Of a stretch of 64,000 nt of DNA, positions 52,063-60,800 are shown piece after piece. The notes beneath the pieces were generated by a model. That model searched no databases and was not told where the DNA came from. It saw only the letters and a list, made by a program, of their open reading frames with translations. A program made the position numbers and the translations under genes. The DNA comes from Alphaproteobacteria bacterium HGW-Alphaproteobacteria-18 (GTDB lineage Bacteria > Pseudomonadota > Alphaproteobacteria > Caulobacterales > Hyphomonadaceae): positions 181,147 through 245,146 of the forward strand of contig PHEH01000014.1 of NCBI GenBank assembly GCA_002841155.1, in the 5' to 3' direction. Within the stretch, counting starts at the first letter, position 1. Every line of letters begins with the position of its first letter.

Positions 52063-52478
52063 TGCGTGGCCGTACTGCAAGAGCTGCTGATGAGGCAAAC
52101 GTTGACCTGACGCCCATGCTGGACGTCGTGTTCATCCTCCTCATCTTCTTCATCGTGACATCAACATTCGCGCGTGAGGAAGCGATCGGCCTTGAGCCGC
52201 CGCCGCCACCACCGCCTGTTGACCAGCCCCCCCCGCCAGACTCTATGGCGATCCTGATTTACATTGACGAGTCGAGTCTCATCACTGTGAACGGGCGCCC
52301 GACGGACATCGGGTCGGTACGTGCAAATATTGAGCGTGTGGTCGCAGAAAATCCGCAAAGTGCCCTTATCATTCAGGCTCACCCCAAGACCCGTAGCGGC
52401 GTTGTGGTGAAGATCCGGGATGAGGCGTACAATGCGGGCTTCACTGACCGCGTGAACATCGTCATTTCGCAAACCTAG
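52062..52478 (+). CDS. exbD: ExbD-type biopolymer transport protein, first copy
   Basis: A 138-residue ExbD. The single TM helix VDLTPMLDVVFILLIFFIVT carries the essential membrane Asp. A Pro-rich stretch (EPPPPPPPVDQPPPP) follows, then a periplasmic domain. It is translationally coupled to exbB. A second exbD-type gene follows directly. Confidence 0.93.
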   Translation: MRGRTARAADEANVDLTPMLDVVFILLIFFIVTSTFAREEAIGLEPPPPPPPVDQPPPPDSMAILIYIDESSLITVNGRPTDIGSVRANIERVVAENPQSALIIQAHPKTRSGVVVKIRDEAYNAGFTDRVNIVISQT

Positions 52479-52488
52479 GAGAACCGCA

Positions 52489-52908
52489 ATGGCCAGAAGA
52501 AAACGCCAGGCTGCGGCTGGGGGCAGCGCCGAGGATGACGTGAACCTCACGCCAATGTTGGACGTGGTGTTCATCCTGCTCATCTTTTTCATCGTGACGG
52601 CTCAGTTCATCAAGGAACCGGGCGTACCGGTTATCCGTCCCGATGTAGATAACAAGGTAGGGGTCAAGCCGCTTGCCATCCTGATCGCCATCAATGCGAA
52701 CAGCGAAATCTATGTCGATAAACAGATCGTGAGCCCAAACGAAATCGGCTTTGTTATCAAAGAGATGCGTAACGACAACCCAGGCGGTAAAGTCGTTATC
52801 CAGGCCGATGTGGACGCTGAAGCTCAGGTTATGGTTGACGTTATGGAAGCGATCAACAAGGTTGATGGTACAACGGTCATCAACATCTCGGCGAAGACGA
52901 CGAGCTAA
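52489..52908 (+). CDS. exbD: ExbD-type biopolymer transport protein, second copy
   Basis: A 139-residue ExbD paralogue. The TM segment VNLTPMLDVVFILLIFFIVT is nearly identical to the first copy, but the periplasmic part differs and lacks the Pro-rich stretch. The pair may form a heteromer or serve different partners. GGAG precedes the ATG; the gap to the first copy is 10 bp. Confidence 0.93.
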   Translation: MARRKRQAAAGGSAEDDVNLTPMLDVVFILLIFFIVTAQFIKEPGVPVIRPDVDNKVGVKPLAILIAINANSEIYVDKQIVSPNEIGFVIKEMRNDNPGGKVVIQADVDAEAQVMVDVMEAINKVDGTTVINISAKTTS

Positions 52909-52920
52909 GGAGGATCGGAT

Positions 52921-53544
52921 ATGTTCAATAATCCATTCATGCGCCTGCTGGTGGGTGTGGCGATTGCCATCCCGATCGTTCTGGCCATGTTCTTCCTGAT
53001 GAACTGGCTCATCTCGGTTGATGAAATCGAGCTGCCGGAAGGGGAAACGCGGACTTTGGCCGCCATCACGCCGCAGAAGCAGGATTCCGAAGTGCGGACA
53101 CGCACACGGTCCCAGCCCAAGCGGATTGATGCTGCCCAGAAGCCGCCTCCGCCGCCCAAGCAGTCTGCCACCAAGTCGAGCATTAACCTGCCGACGCCGA
53201 AAATCGATGGCGCTGTTCCGCAGAACCTCGATCTTGGCCGGATGAACTCGCTGGCGATTGATCCGGTGGCCGTATCTGACCGGGATGCGCAGCCGATCCG
53301 CCCGCCGACGCCTTCGTTCCCGCAACGCGCGGCTGAGCGCGGCCTGTCGGGCACCTGTGATGTGCGCTTTGACGTGGATACCCGCGGCAAGCCGTACAAC
53401 ATCTCGGCGACCTGTTCGGACAACATCTTCAAGTCGGAAGCCGAACGTGCCGTGTCGCGCGTGGAGTTTGCGCCGAAGATTGTTCGCGGTCAGGCGGTTG
53501 AGCGCCGGAACGTGGTCTACCCACTGGAATTCAAGATCCAGTAG
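52921..53544 (+). CDS. tonB: Energy transducer TonB
   Basis: A 207-residue TonB: a TM anchor (LLVGVAIAIPIVLAMFFLM), a short Pro/Lys-rich spacer (QKPPPPPKQSATKSS) and a C-terminal TonB domain (AERGLSGTCDVRFDVDTRG and AVSRVEFAPKIVRGQAVERR). The rigid spacer is shorter than in E. coli TonB, so reach across the periplasm is limited, as for TonB2-type proteins. GGAGG lies upstream of the ATG. Confidence 0.93.
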   Translation: MFNNPFMRLLVGVAIAIPIVLAMFFLMNWLISVDEIELPEGETRTLAAITPQKQDSEVRTRTRSQPKRIDAAQKPPPPPKQSATKSSINLPTPKIDGAVPQNLDLGRMNSLAIDPVAVSDRDAQPIRPPTPSFPQRAAERGLSGTCDVRFDVDTRGKPYNISATCSDNIFKSEAERAVSRVEFAPKIVRGQAVERRNVVYPLEFKIQ

Positions 53545-53680
53545 GGCCCCCATCGGGTGATGGCTGCTGCATCAGTCGGCAGCCATCAGCCCCTTAGACG
53601 GAATTGCCGGTCAGGGCTCAGGGGCCAGCTGGCAATCCATCAGGTCCAGTATGCCGCTTGCGCGGTGAGGAGAAAAAACG

Positions 53681-55084
53681 ATGCAACTCAAGGCAATCCT
53701 TAAAGGGGCGATCGTAGCGGGGGCGATGACGGTCATGGGTGCAGCATCTGCGCTTGCGCAGGGCTGTACGGAAACCCAGTTCAGCGCCAAGACGGGCCAG
53801 ACCTATCTGGAAGCTGAAACCGCAGCGATGGCGAACAAGGACTGGAACACGGCGATAGCCAAGCTGAACCAGCTCCGGGCAACCGAACTTAACTGCTATG
53901 AAGAAGGCGCGGTGATCCGCCTTTCTGCTTACATCAAGATTGAACAGGGCGACCGCGCCGGCGCGATCCGCGATCTGCTGGATGCGATCAACAAGGGGTA
54001 TATCCCGGCTGATCAGCGCGCTCAGACCTATTACAACATCGCCCAGATCTATCTGCAGGACGAAAACCTGGCCCAGTCGCTCGACTATATGAAGCGCTGG
54101 ATTCAAGCGGGTGGAAAGCCTGACCGGACCCAGAAATGGCAGATGGCCGTACTGAGCCAGCGCGCGAACAACAATGCCGAAGCCATCAGATGGGCTGAGG
54201 AAGTTCGCCGCGAAGATGGCAACAAGTTTGACCAGCAGCTCTATGACCTGCTCGTCTTCCTGTACAATGACACGGGTAATAAGGCGAAGCTGGCCGAGGT
54301 GCTCGAAGCCCTCGTCGAGCGTAACCCGAAAGAGCGCAAGTATTGGGACGCGATTGCCGGCAACTACTTTGCAGGCAATGAAGAGCGCAAGGCGTTTGAA
54401 GTTCAGAAAGCCATGTATCTCGGCGGTCTTCTGACCACCGAAGACGAAATCATGCGCATTGTGAACTTCTACAACCGCTTCAACGCGCCCTATCATGCGG
54501 CCCGTGTGCTCGAGAAGGAAATGAATGCTGGCCGTATCAAGAAGACGGTTGAGCGCATGTCCCTCCTGGCCGACTTCTACCAGGTCGCCCGTGAGCATGA
54601 AAAAGCCATTCCCGTGATCCGTCAGGCTGCCGAAATGGGCGGTGGCGGCGCAATGTATGAGCGTCTCGGCGCGTCCTACAGCGAGATTGGCAAATGGCCT
54701 GAGACTGAGGAAGCCCTTCAGAAGGCGCTCAGCATGTCGGGCGTGAAAGACCGGGGCAATGCCTGGGTCCGGATCGGTCAGGCGCGTTTTGAGCGCAAGG
54801 ATCGCGCCGGCGCCAAGGAAGCGTTCCGTCAGGCCAACAATGCCGGTGGCCGCGGTTGGATCGCCTTCATGGACTCCGAAGACTACACCCGCGACGCCCT
54901 CGTCTGCTTCGAGGTTCAAGCCGCTCTTCTCAACGTTCAGAACGAAGACAAGATCTGCAAGAAGCTCCAGGCGCTGGGGGATAACATGCCCGAAGGCTGT
55001 AAGACCGTTGGCGAGCGCATCAAGGCCGCCGAAACGAAGTTCAACGATACGCCTGAGTGCAAGCGCGCGGCCCAGCCGGTCTGA
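53681..55084 (+). CDS. Tetratricopeptide-repeat periplasmic protein of the TonB cluster
   Basis: A 467-residue secreted protein. Signal peptide MQLKAILKGAIVAGAMTVMG, cleaved near ALAQG, followed by many TPR-like helix pairs (for example AETAAMANKDWNTAIAKLNQL, YNIAQIYLQDENLAQSLDY, YERLGASYSEIGKWPETEEA). Such a protein ends TonB2-type operons and probably scaffolds the complex. The gap from tonB is 136 bp, so it may have its own promoter. A strong terminator follows. Confidence 0.88.
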   Translation: MQLKAILKGAIVAGAMTVMGAASALAQGCTETQFSAKTGQTYLEAETAAMANKDWNTAIAKLNQLRATELNCYEEGAVIRLSAYIKIEQGDRAGAIRDLLDAINKGYIPADQRAQTYYNIAQIYLQDENLAQSLDYMKRWIQAGGKPDRTQKWQMAVLSQRANNNAEAIRWAEEVRREDGNKFDQQLYDLLVFLYNDTGNKAKLAEVLEALVERNPKERKYWDAIAGNYFAGNEERKAFEVQKAMYLGGLLTTEDEIMRIVNFYNRFNAPYHAARVLEKEMNAGRIKKTVERMSLLADFYQVAREHEKAIPVIRQAAEMGGGGAMYERLGASYSEIGKWPETEEALQKALSMSGVKDRGNAWVRIGQARFERKDRAGAKEAFRQANNAGGRGWIAFMDSEDYTRDALVCFEVQAALLNVQNEDKICKKLQALGDNMPEGCKTVGERIKAAETKFNDTPECKRAAQPV

Positions 55085-55120
55085 TCCGGCGGGCTGGCAA
55101 AAGGCCAGGCTGATATTTCA

Positions 55121-55155
55121 GAAGCCCCGGATCTCTGGTCCGGGGCTTCTTTGTT
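55121..55155 (+). terminator. Rho-independent terminator of the TonB operon
   Basis: GAAGCCCCGGA (55121-55131) pairs perfectly with TCCGGGGCTTC (55139-55149) around a 7-nt loop, followed by TTTGTTTT. It ends the operon 37 bp after the TPR gene stop. Confidence 0.93.
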
Positions 55156-55179
55156 TTGTGCTCAGGTCAGGTGCGCGCC

Positions 55180-55245
55180 TGTCCTGATCTGTCCTCAGCT
55201 GTCCCAAAGTGTCCCGATTTGTCCGGGATTGTCCGCCTTTTGTCT
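55180..55245 (+). repeat. Phased TGTCC array, six units, 10-bp period
   Basis: TGTCC recurs at 55180, 55190, 55200, 55210, 55220 and 55230, exactly 10 bp apart with variable five-base spacers, and a degenerate TGTCT follows at 55241. The units are TGTCCTGATC, TGTCCTCAGC, TGTCCCAAAG, TGTCCCGATT, TGTCCGGGAT and TGTCCGCCTT. It lies between the TonB-operon terminator and the bactofilin terminator, so it is not within any gene. A three-unit array of the same type occurs at 30511. Confidence 0.85.
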
Positions 55246-55280
55246 CCGCGCAGGTCATGCCTGGCCGTCCGGCAAGAAAA

Positions 55281-55308
55281 AACGCCGGCAGGAAAATCTG
55301 CCGGCGTT
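55281..55308. terminator. Bidirectional terminator after bactofilin gene
   Basis: AACGCCGGCAG (55281-55291) and CTGCCGGCGTT (55298-55308) form a perfect 11-bp stem with a GAAAAT loop, flanked by As on the left, so the minus-strand transcript reads into a U-run. It ends the bactofilin transcript 35 bp after its stop. Confidence 0.9.
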
Positions 55309-55343
55309 CTTCAAACTGATATCCCTGTAAGCCCTAGCGCGAA

Positions 55344-55874
55344 TTAGCTCAGCGGCGAGGAGCTGGAGATGGAGTAAGGGCCCGGCGCGGCCGAGGACAT
55401 CCCCGGCTTACTCTCGCTGGTCTGTGTCGCTGCCACAGGTCCGGTTTCCTTCAGCGGATCATCCGCATGTTTCACCTGGCCTTCAAACACGGCATTCGAC
55501 TGGATCTGGAGTGAGGAGTGGACAATGTCGCCCTTCACATGGGCGCCGGTTTCCAGCTCCACCTTGCGGGCGCGGATCGAGCCCTTGATGCGGCCCTTGA
55601 CCTTGACGACTTCAGCTTTGACTTCGCCGGTGATCTGGCCACTGGCACCAATGGTAATGTCGGTCGCGCTGACATCGCCGTCCACGATCCCGTCGATCTG
55701 AAGGGCGCCTTCAGACGTCACCGAGCCATTGATCTTCATGTCCGCGCAAATGATCGAGGCTGCGCGGGCGGCAGGTTTGGTTGCAGCGCCACGAATGGCA
55801 TCCTGGGCTGGCACCGGCTTCTGCGGCGGTTCCGGCGGGGGTGTTGCCGGCGTCTTGTTATTCTTTGTGAACAT
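55344..55874 (-). CDS. bacA: Bactofilin (polymer-forming cytoskeletal protein)
   Basis: A 176-residue bactofilin (DUF583). The core about 38-135 is a right-handed beta-helix made of short repeats (MKINGSVTSEGALQIDGIV, DGDVSATDITIGASGQITG, EVKAEVVKVKGRIKGSI, RARKVELETGAHVKGDI). It is flanked by Pro-rich N- and Ser/Pro-rich C-tails. Bactofilins assemble nucleotide-free filaments at the membrane and scaffold wall enzymes. The start codon overlaps the preceding M23 peptidase gene by 17 bp. Confidence 0.93.
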   Translation of the reverse strand: MFTKNNKTPATPPPEPPQKPVPAQDAIRGAATKPAARAASIICADMKINGSVTSEGALQIDGIVDGDVSATDITIGASGQITGEVKAEVVKVKGRIKGSIRARKVELETGAHVKGDIVHSSLQIQSNAVFEGQVKHADDPLKETGPVAATQTSESKPGMSSAAPGPYSISSSSPLS

Positions 55875-57075
55875 GTTTGCCTGCTTTCAGGAATTTCATA
55901 GGGTCATACGGCTTGTCATTATACCACACTTCGTAATGAAGGTGATCCCCGGTGCTGCGCCCCGTAGAACCCATACGCCCCACCAGATCCCCGCGTTTTA
56001 TAACATCTCCGGTCTTCACCGTATATGAGCGAAGGTGGCCATAGCGGGATCTGAAGCCGTGGCCATGATCAATCTCGACCAGCAGGCCATAGCCGCCCCG
56101 CGAACCCGCGAACAGAACCGTACCGGGGCCGGACGAAACGATCGGCGCATCCCGGTAAGCTGCGAAGTCAGTGCCCCAGTGGGCCGCCGGCCGCTTGGTG
56201 AAGGGGTCGACCCGGATTCCATACGGGCTTGTATAGCGGAACGGAACGGTGATCGGGATGCCAAGAGGCAGGTCGTTCACGATCCGCTCGTAATGTTTCA
56301 TCTCCGCAATGCGGGCGCGTGCCTGAGACAGGCGCACCATGAAGGGCTGGTCACCGCCGACAGCCGCTTCTGAGGCGGAGGAGGTCAGCGCGCCGATGGA
56401 CACCAGAGGCCCGCCGATGCCGCTCTGTGGCGCGGCGATCCGGTCGCCGGTCGCAACCTGTGTCAGCTCCAGGACGCCGCGTGCTCGTTCGGCGCGCTCT
56501 GCGGCAAGATCTTCCATCTGGTTGAACAGGACATTCATGTCAGACTCGATGGCCTTGGGCGTCCCCCGTGCCGCCGGCACGCCGATGGAGGCCAGGGTGA
56601 GGTAGGTATCGCGCGACTGGCGGCGGTCTGCTTCCTCGATCGTGGCCTCAATCAGCAGCGCGGCGCCATCCCCTTCCAGGGCTGACATTTTCATGCCGTC
56701 CTCGTCACGCATCTCATTGAGGAGTTCTTCAAGGGCGCGCTGCTTCTGTTCGAGCTCGGCGGTTTCCTTCGTGCGTTCTTCGAGCAGGGTCCGCTGAAGG
56801 GATTCACGGGCGCGCAGATCCTGGACCCAGCGCTCATACTTGGCGAGTTCCTTGCCTTCACCGGCCTGCGGGGTGCCAGGGCCGCCGCCCAGCACGAAAT
56901 TGGCCGTCGCAAACATGGTCCAGCTGGCGAGGGCAGTAATGCCCGCCGCCATCATGGCCTGTTGCCAGGGGGAGATCGAGATGTAGCGGACTGTGCCACC
57001 ACTGCGGTGATAGATTTGCCGTTCCGGAAAAGCGCGATCGAACGTCGCTTTGAGGTTGGCACTCCACTTCGCCAT
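55858..57075 (-). CDS. Membrane-anchored M23-family peptidoglycan endopeptidase (LmdC-like)
   Basis: A 405-residue bitopic protein: short cytoplasmic N-terminus, TM helix (QAMMAAGITALASWTMFATA), coiled coil (about 75-130, LLEERTKETAELEQKQRALE) and a C-terminal LytM/M23 domain. Zinc ligands His and Asp are in HWGTDFAAY and HxH in GDHLHYEVWYND, with the conserved YGHL. The motifs are intact, so it is probably an active endopeptidase. M23 enzymes next to bactofilins are known partners; the Hyphomonas neptunium pair is called LmdC, from memory. It overlaps bacA by 17 bp. Confidence 0.92.
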   Translation of the reverse strand: MAKWSANLKATFDRAFPERQIYHRSGGTVRYISISPWQQAMMAAGITALASWTMFATANFVLGGGPGTPQAGEGKELAKYERWVQDLRARESLQRTLLEERTKETAELEQKQRALEELLNEMRDEDGMKMSALEGDGAALLIEATIEEADRRQSRDTYLTLASIGVPAARGTPKAIESDMNVLFNQMEDLAAERAERARGVLELTQVATGDRIAAPQSGIGGPLVSIGALTSSASEAAVGGDQPFMVRLSQARARIAEMKHYERIVNDLPLGIPITVPFRYTSPYGIRVDPFTKRPAAHWGTDFAAYRDAPIVSSGPGTVLFAGSRGGYGLLVEIDHGHGFRSRYGHLRSYTVKTGDVIKRGDLVGRMGSTGRSTGDHLHYEVWYNDKPYDPMKFLKAGKHVHKE

Positions 57076-57279
57076 GTAAGCTACCTGTCCGCTGGAGACT
57101 TTTCATGATGACCGCGGAGGAAATTCCTTCGCAGCGCTCCCATACCCCGCGCCTATACATACCCAATTCGCTTGGGTGCGAAACCCCTTAGGAGCATATT
57201 TTTAGGCAATGTTAGCACGATTGGGTAAATCTGCTGTTAACCTGGGCAGCTGTTGCAGCCACAGCAGGTGCAGCGCCTC

Positions 57280-57753
57280 CTAATCTGTCATGGAGTTAAT
57301 GTTTTCCAGTACTTCTCCGGCATGTCCCTTGACGCGCACTTTAGGCCACACACGGATGATCTTGCCATCTGGCCCGATGAGAAAGGTTCGCCGTGCCATG
57401 CCCATATAGGTCCGTCCGTACATGGATTTTTCCTCCCAGGTGCCATAGGCGTCTGACACCTTGCCGTCTTCATCGCTGCCGAGAAGGATGGTGAGATCAT
57501 GCTTGGCTGCGAACTTTTCGTGACGGGTGAGCGAATCGCGGGACACCCCCAGAACCACGGCGCCAGCTTTCTCGAAGGCTTTCGCATGTGCGGTGAAGTC
57601 GAGGGCTTCCTGCGTGCATCCCGGCGTGTCGTCCTTCGGGTAGAAGTACAGCACAAGGTATTTGCCCGAAAAGTCGGCCAGGCGGCGTTTGCCGGCGGTC
57701 GTTTCCAGTGTGAAAGCAGGGGCCTTGCGCCCTTCCTGCGGGCCTGTGGTCAT
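57280..57753 (-). CDS. bcp: Thioredoxin-dependent peroxiredoxin (BCP type)
   Basis: A 157-residue atypical peroxiredoxin that reduces peroxides at the expense of thioredoxin. The peroxidatic Cys is in YFYPKDDTPGCTQEALDF. A Cys five residues later, as found in E. coli BCP, is not present (EALDF). It may therefore be a 1-Cys enzyme. Family length and the KVRVKGHAGEVLENI end are typical. It is 94 bp from the divergent AsmA-like gene. Confidence 0.93.
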   Translation of the reverse strand: MTTGPQEGRKAPAFTLETTAGKRRLADFSGKYLVLYFYPKDDTPGCTQEALDFTAHAKAFEKAGAVVLGVSRDSLTRHEKFAAKHDLTILLGSDEDGKVSDAYGTWEEKSMYGRTYMGMARRTFLIGPDGKIIRVWPKVRVKGHAGEVLENINSMTD

Positions 57754-57847
57754 GTAATGCTCCTATGGTGCCTGAAGTTCACGAAGTTTATAGTCTTATG
57801 ATGCCTGTGGACCTGCGGCAGAAGAGACTTTCCTGAGGAGCCCGCTA

Positions 57848-60800
57848 TTGGTCCGCCAGACCGCTTCCATCGTGGTTTTCGAGATTCTCGGCGGACTTGT
57901 CCTGCTGGCTTTCGTGCTGGCTGCGTTGCTCCTGCTCCGTCTGGCCAGTGGCCCGATCGACCTTGGCCCTTTTCGGGATGATGTCGAGGAGGCGATCGCT
58001 GACTCGCGCGATGGCCGTGGCGCATCGATTGGCACGCTTCAGCTTGAATGGTCGCCGGCAAACCGCCGGGTCCAGATCACGGCGCAGGATGTTCGTCTGC
58101 TCGATGGTGCCGGGCGCCCGGCCGCAGAGGCGGCCCATGCGGTGATCCAGCTCTCTGGCTCTGCCCTGGTCTTCGGGGGGATCGAAATTCTCGCAATGGA
58201 TCTCAGCGATGGCTGGATCGCCATCGATCAGATGTCACCGCGCCAATGGGCGTTGGCCGGAGATCCGCTGCCGGAGTTCCGGGAAACCATATTGCCGGAC
58301 TCGCCCCAGGGCTGGATCGATTATCTCGGCCGGGTTCTCCCTGAATGGCTGCGCGCCTTGCGTGAGGCGCGGCTTGGTATGCGCTTTGAGGCGGCGGGGT
58401 TTGAGAATATCGAACTGCGCATACGCAATGAGAGCCAAGCCTTGATCGGTACGGTGGAGGAGGCAACCGGGCGTTTCGCCCTCACACAGGCCGGCATGTC
58501 GCTCCGCTTCAATGGGAATGGATTGGGCGAGGGGATGCCCGCCGGGATCGACCTGTCGATCACAAGCTTGCAGGAGGCGCGCACCCTACGTGCCGAGCTG
58601 GCGCTTGCAGGCTGGCCGCTGGGTGATTTCGGCGCCCGTCTTGGCCTGGACCGTGATCTGACAGAAGGTCTGCCCTCGGACATTACCCTGGCAGCAGACT
58701 TCTCCGAAGCCACCGGCATTGATGAAGTGACGCTGGTGGCCAAAAGCGGCGCTGGCCAGCTCTCCTTTGCAGACCAGCTCTGGCCGGTTCGTGATCTTGA
58801 CCTTTCGCTGCTGTACGACCGCGCTCAAGACCGGCTCAATCTCAAGGTCGCCTCGCGCGGTGCGGGGCCCTTCAAGGGAACGGCAGACATCGCGCTTGAA
58901 AAGGCGCTGACCGGTGAAGGCTTCCGGCCCTTTGTGTTGCAAAGCCCCGCCTTGACGCTGGACCTGACGCCGACCTTCGCTGCGCCCATTGACCTTGCCA
59001 GCGTCCGGGTATCGGGGGAGGCGGATGTCGATGCGTTGGCGCTGAGGGAGGCCAAGGCCGAGTTCGTTTCGGGCGGCGCGAAGTTTGATGCAAAAGGCGA
59101 TATCGCCCGCACGCCGGATCGCCAGCCTGGAGACTCGCCCGTGCTCGGCCAGCTGGAGCTTTTGATTCCGGGGCCGATGCAGACCAATACGGTGCTGAAT
59201 TTCTGGCCGGTCAAGCTCGGTGAAGGCGCCCGCAACTTTACGGCGGAGCGCATCTCGACCGGCACTGTGCTCGATGCCGCCGGCCGCATCACGCTTGCCC
59301 GCGACAGCTTTGCCGCCGGCTATCTCAACAATGACCATCTGGAAGTAACCTTCCGGGTTGAAGACGCAACGGTGCGCTTTCTCGATGATCTGCCCCCGGT
59401 CGAGAACGGCTTTGGGCTGGGGCGCCTCACCGGCAACAGTTTCCGCGTTCAGCTCAGCCAGGGCCGTTTCGCCGGCTGGACAATGAGCGAGGGGCTTGTC
59501 GACTTTCCGGCCTTCAATCCGCGGGGGGAGGATTTCCGGGTCTTCGCCAGAGGGCGTGGCCTCGCCCAGCCGCTTATGCAGGCACTGGTCAATTCGCGGC
59601 TGGAGATAGACTTCGATCCGGCGCGGATGTCGGGCAATGGCGAGATGACGTTCGAACTGTTCCGCCCGGCGCTGGATGATGTGCCGTATGAAGACGTTCG
59701 CTTCACCGCCATCGGCACGGTCCGCAATGCCGGGCTGAAAGCCGCCGCGCTGGGGTTCGACCTGGCCAGCGGCACGATGGATGTGAAGGTCGATCAGGCC
59801 GGCGCGGAGCTTACCGGCGCCGCCCGGCTTGGCCCCTCACCGGTGACCTTCCGCTGGTATGAAGGCTTCACCGATGACGGCGCCCCGGCCGACCTGACGG
59901 CGCAAGGCACGGTCTCGGCAGACTTCCTCAATCGCTTCGGCATTCTCGGGCGCGCCTACATGACTGGCGAAGCGCCCCTCGATGTGACCGCCAAGCTCGC
60001 CGGAGACACGCTCGTCTCCTCCAATATCAGCGTGGACCTGACCCCGGCGCGGCTCGACATGTCCGAAATTGGCTGGGTGAAGCCGGCTGGCGACGCGGCC
60101 CGCGCCGATGTGGTCATCTCCCAGCGGGGCGAGATGTCGGCCTCCAGCATCAAATTCATCAGTCCGACCGCTCGGCTCGATGGCGACTTCACCCTCGGCG
60201 CCGATTCAAAACTGATCTCGGCAGACCTTCGTGAAGCCTTCTTCCGCAATGTCGCTGACGTGGCCGGCACGGTGCAGCGCGATCCCGGCGACCGGCTGAC
60301 GCTGACACTGCGTGGAAAATATCTCGATATTTCAGGGCTTATCGCAGGCCTTGGCGGTATGGCGAGCGCGGCCAGCGCCGAGCCTGAAGAAGGCACGCCG
60401 CTGACCATCACTGCCGCTGTGGACCGGCTGACCTTGCGCGAAGGGCTCGATCTGCGCCAGGCAAAACTGGTCGCCGTCACCGGCACGCGCGGCCTGCAAT
60501 CGCTGGAGGCGAGCGGCCTTGCCCTTGGCGGCGCCCCGCTCAGCGCCAAGCTGACGGCAGGCGGCGCCGCGCCAATCAAGATCGACGTCACCTCCGGTGA
60601 CGCCGGTTTCATTGCCAGCGCCTTTCTCGGCGCAGATTTCATCACCGGCGGGGAGCTTGCCCTCTCCGGCAGCCTGGAAACCGCCAATGCGCCGGCCGAT
60701 CTCGTCCTCCAGCTCACCAATACACGGATGAGCAACGCGCCCTTCCTGACACAGATCCTCTCCCTTGCCTCATTGCGCGGCCTGGCTGACACGCTGAGCG

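Noticed and set aside
55180..55245. TGTCC array as a CRISPR or replication-origin iteron set
   Set aside because: The period of 10 bp and five-base motif are far shorter than CRISPR repeats or plasmid iterons, and there are no cas or rep genes.
55156..55347. 63-codon ORF covering the phased TGTCC array
   Set aside because: It consists of the array and terminator sequence read in frame and has no protein-like features or ribosome site.
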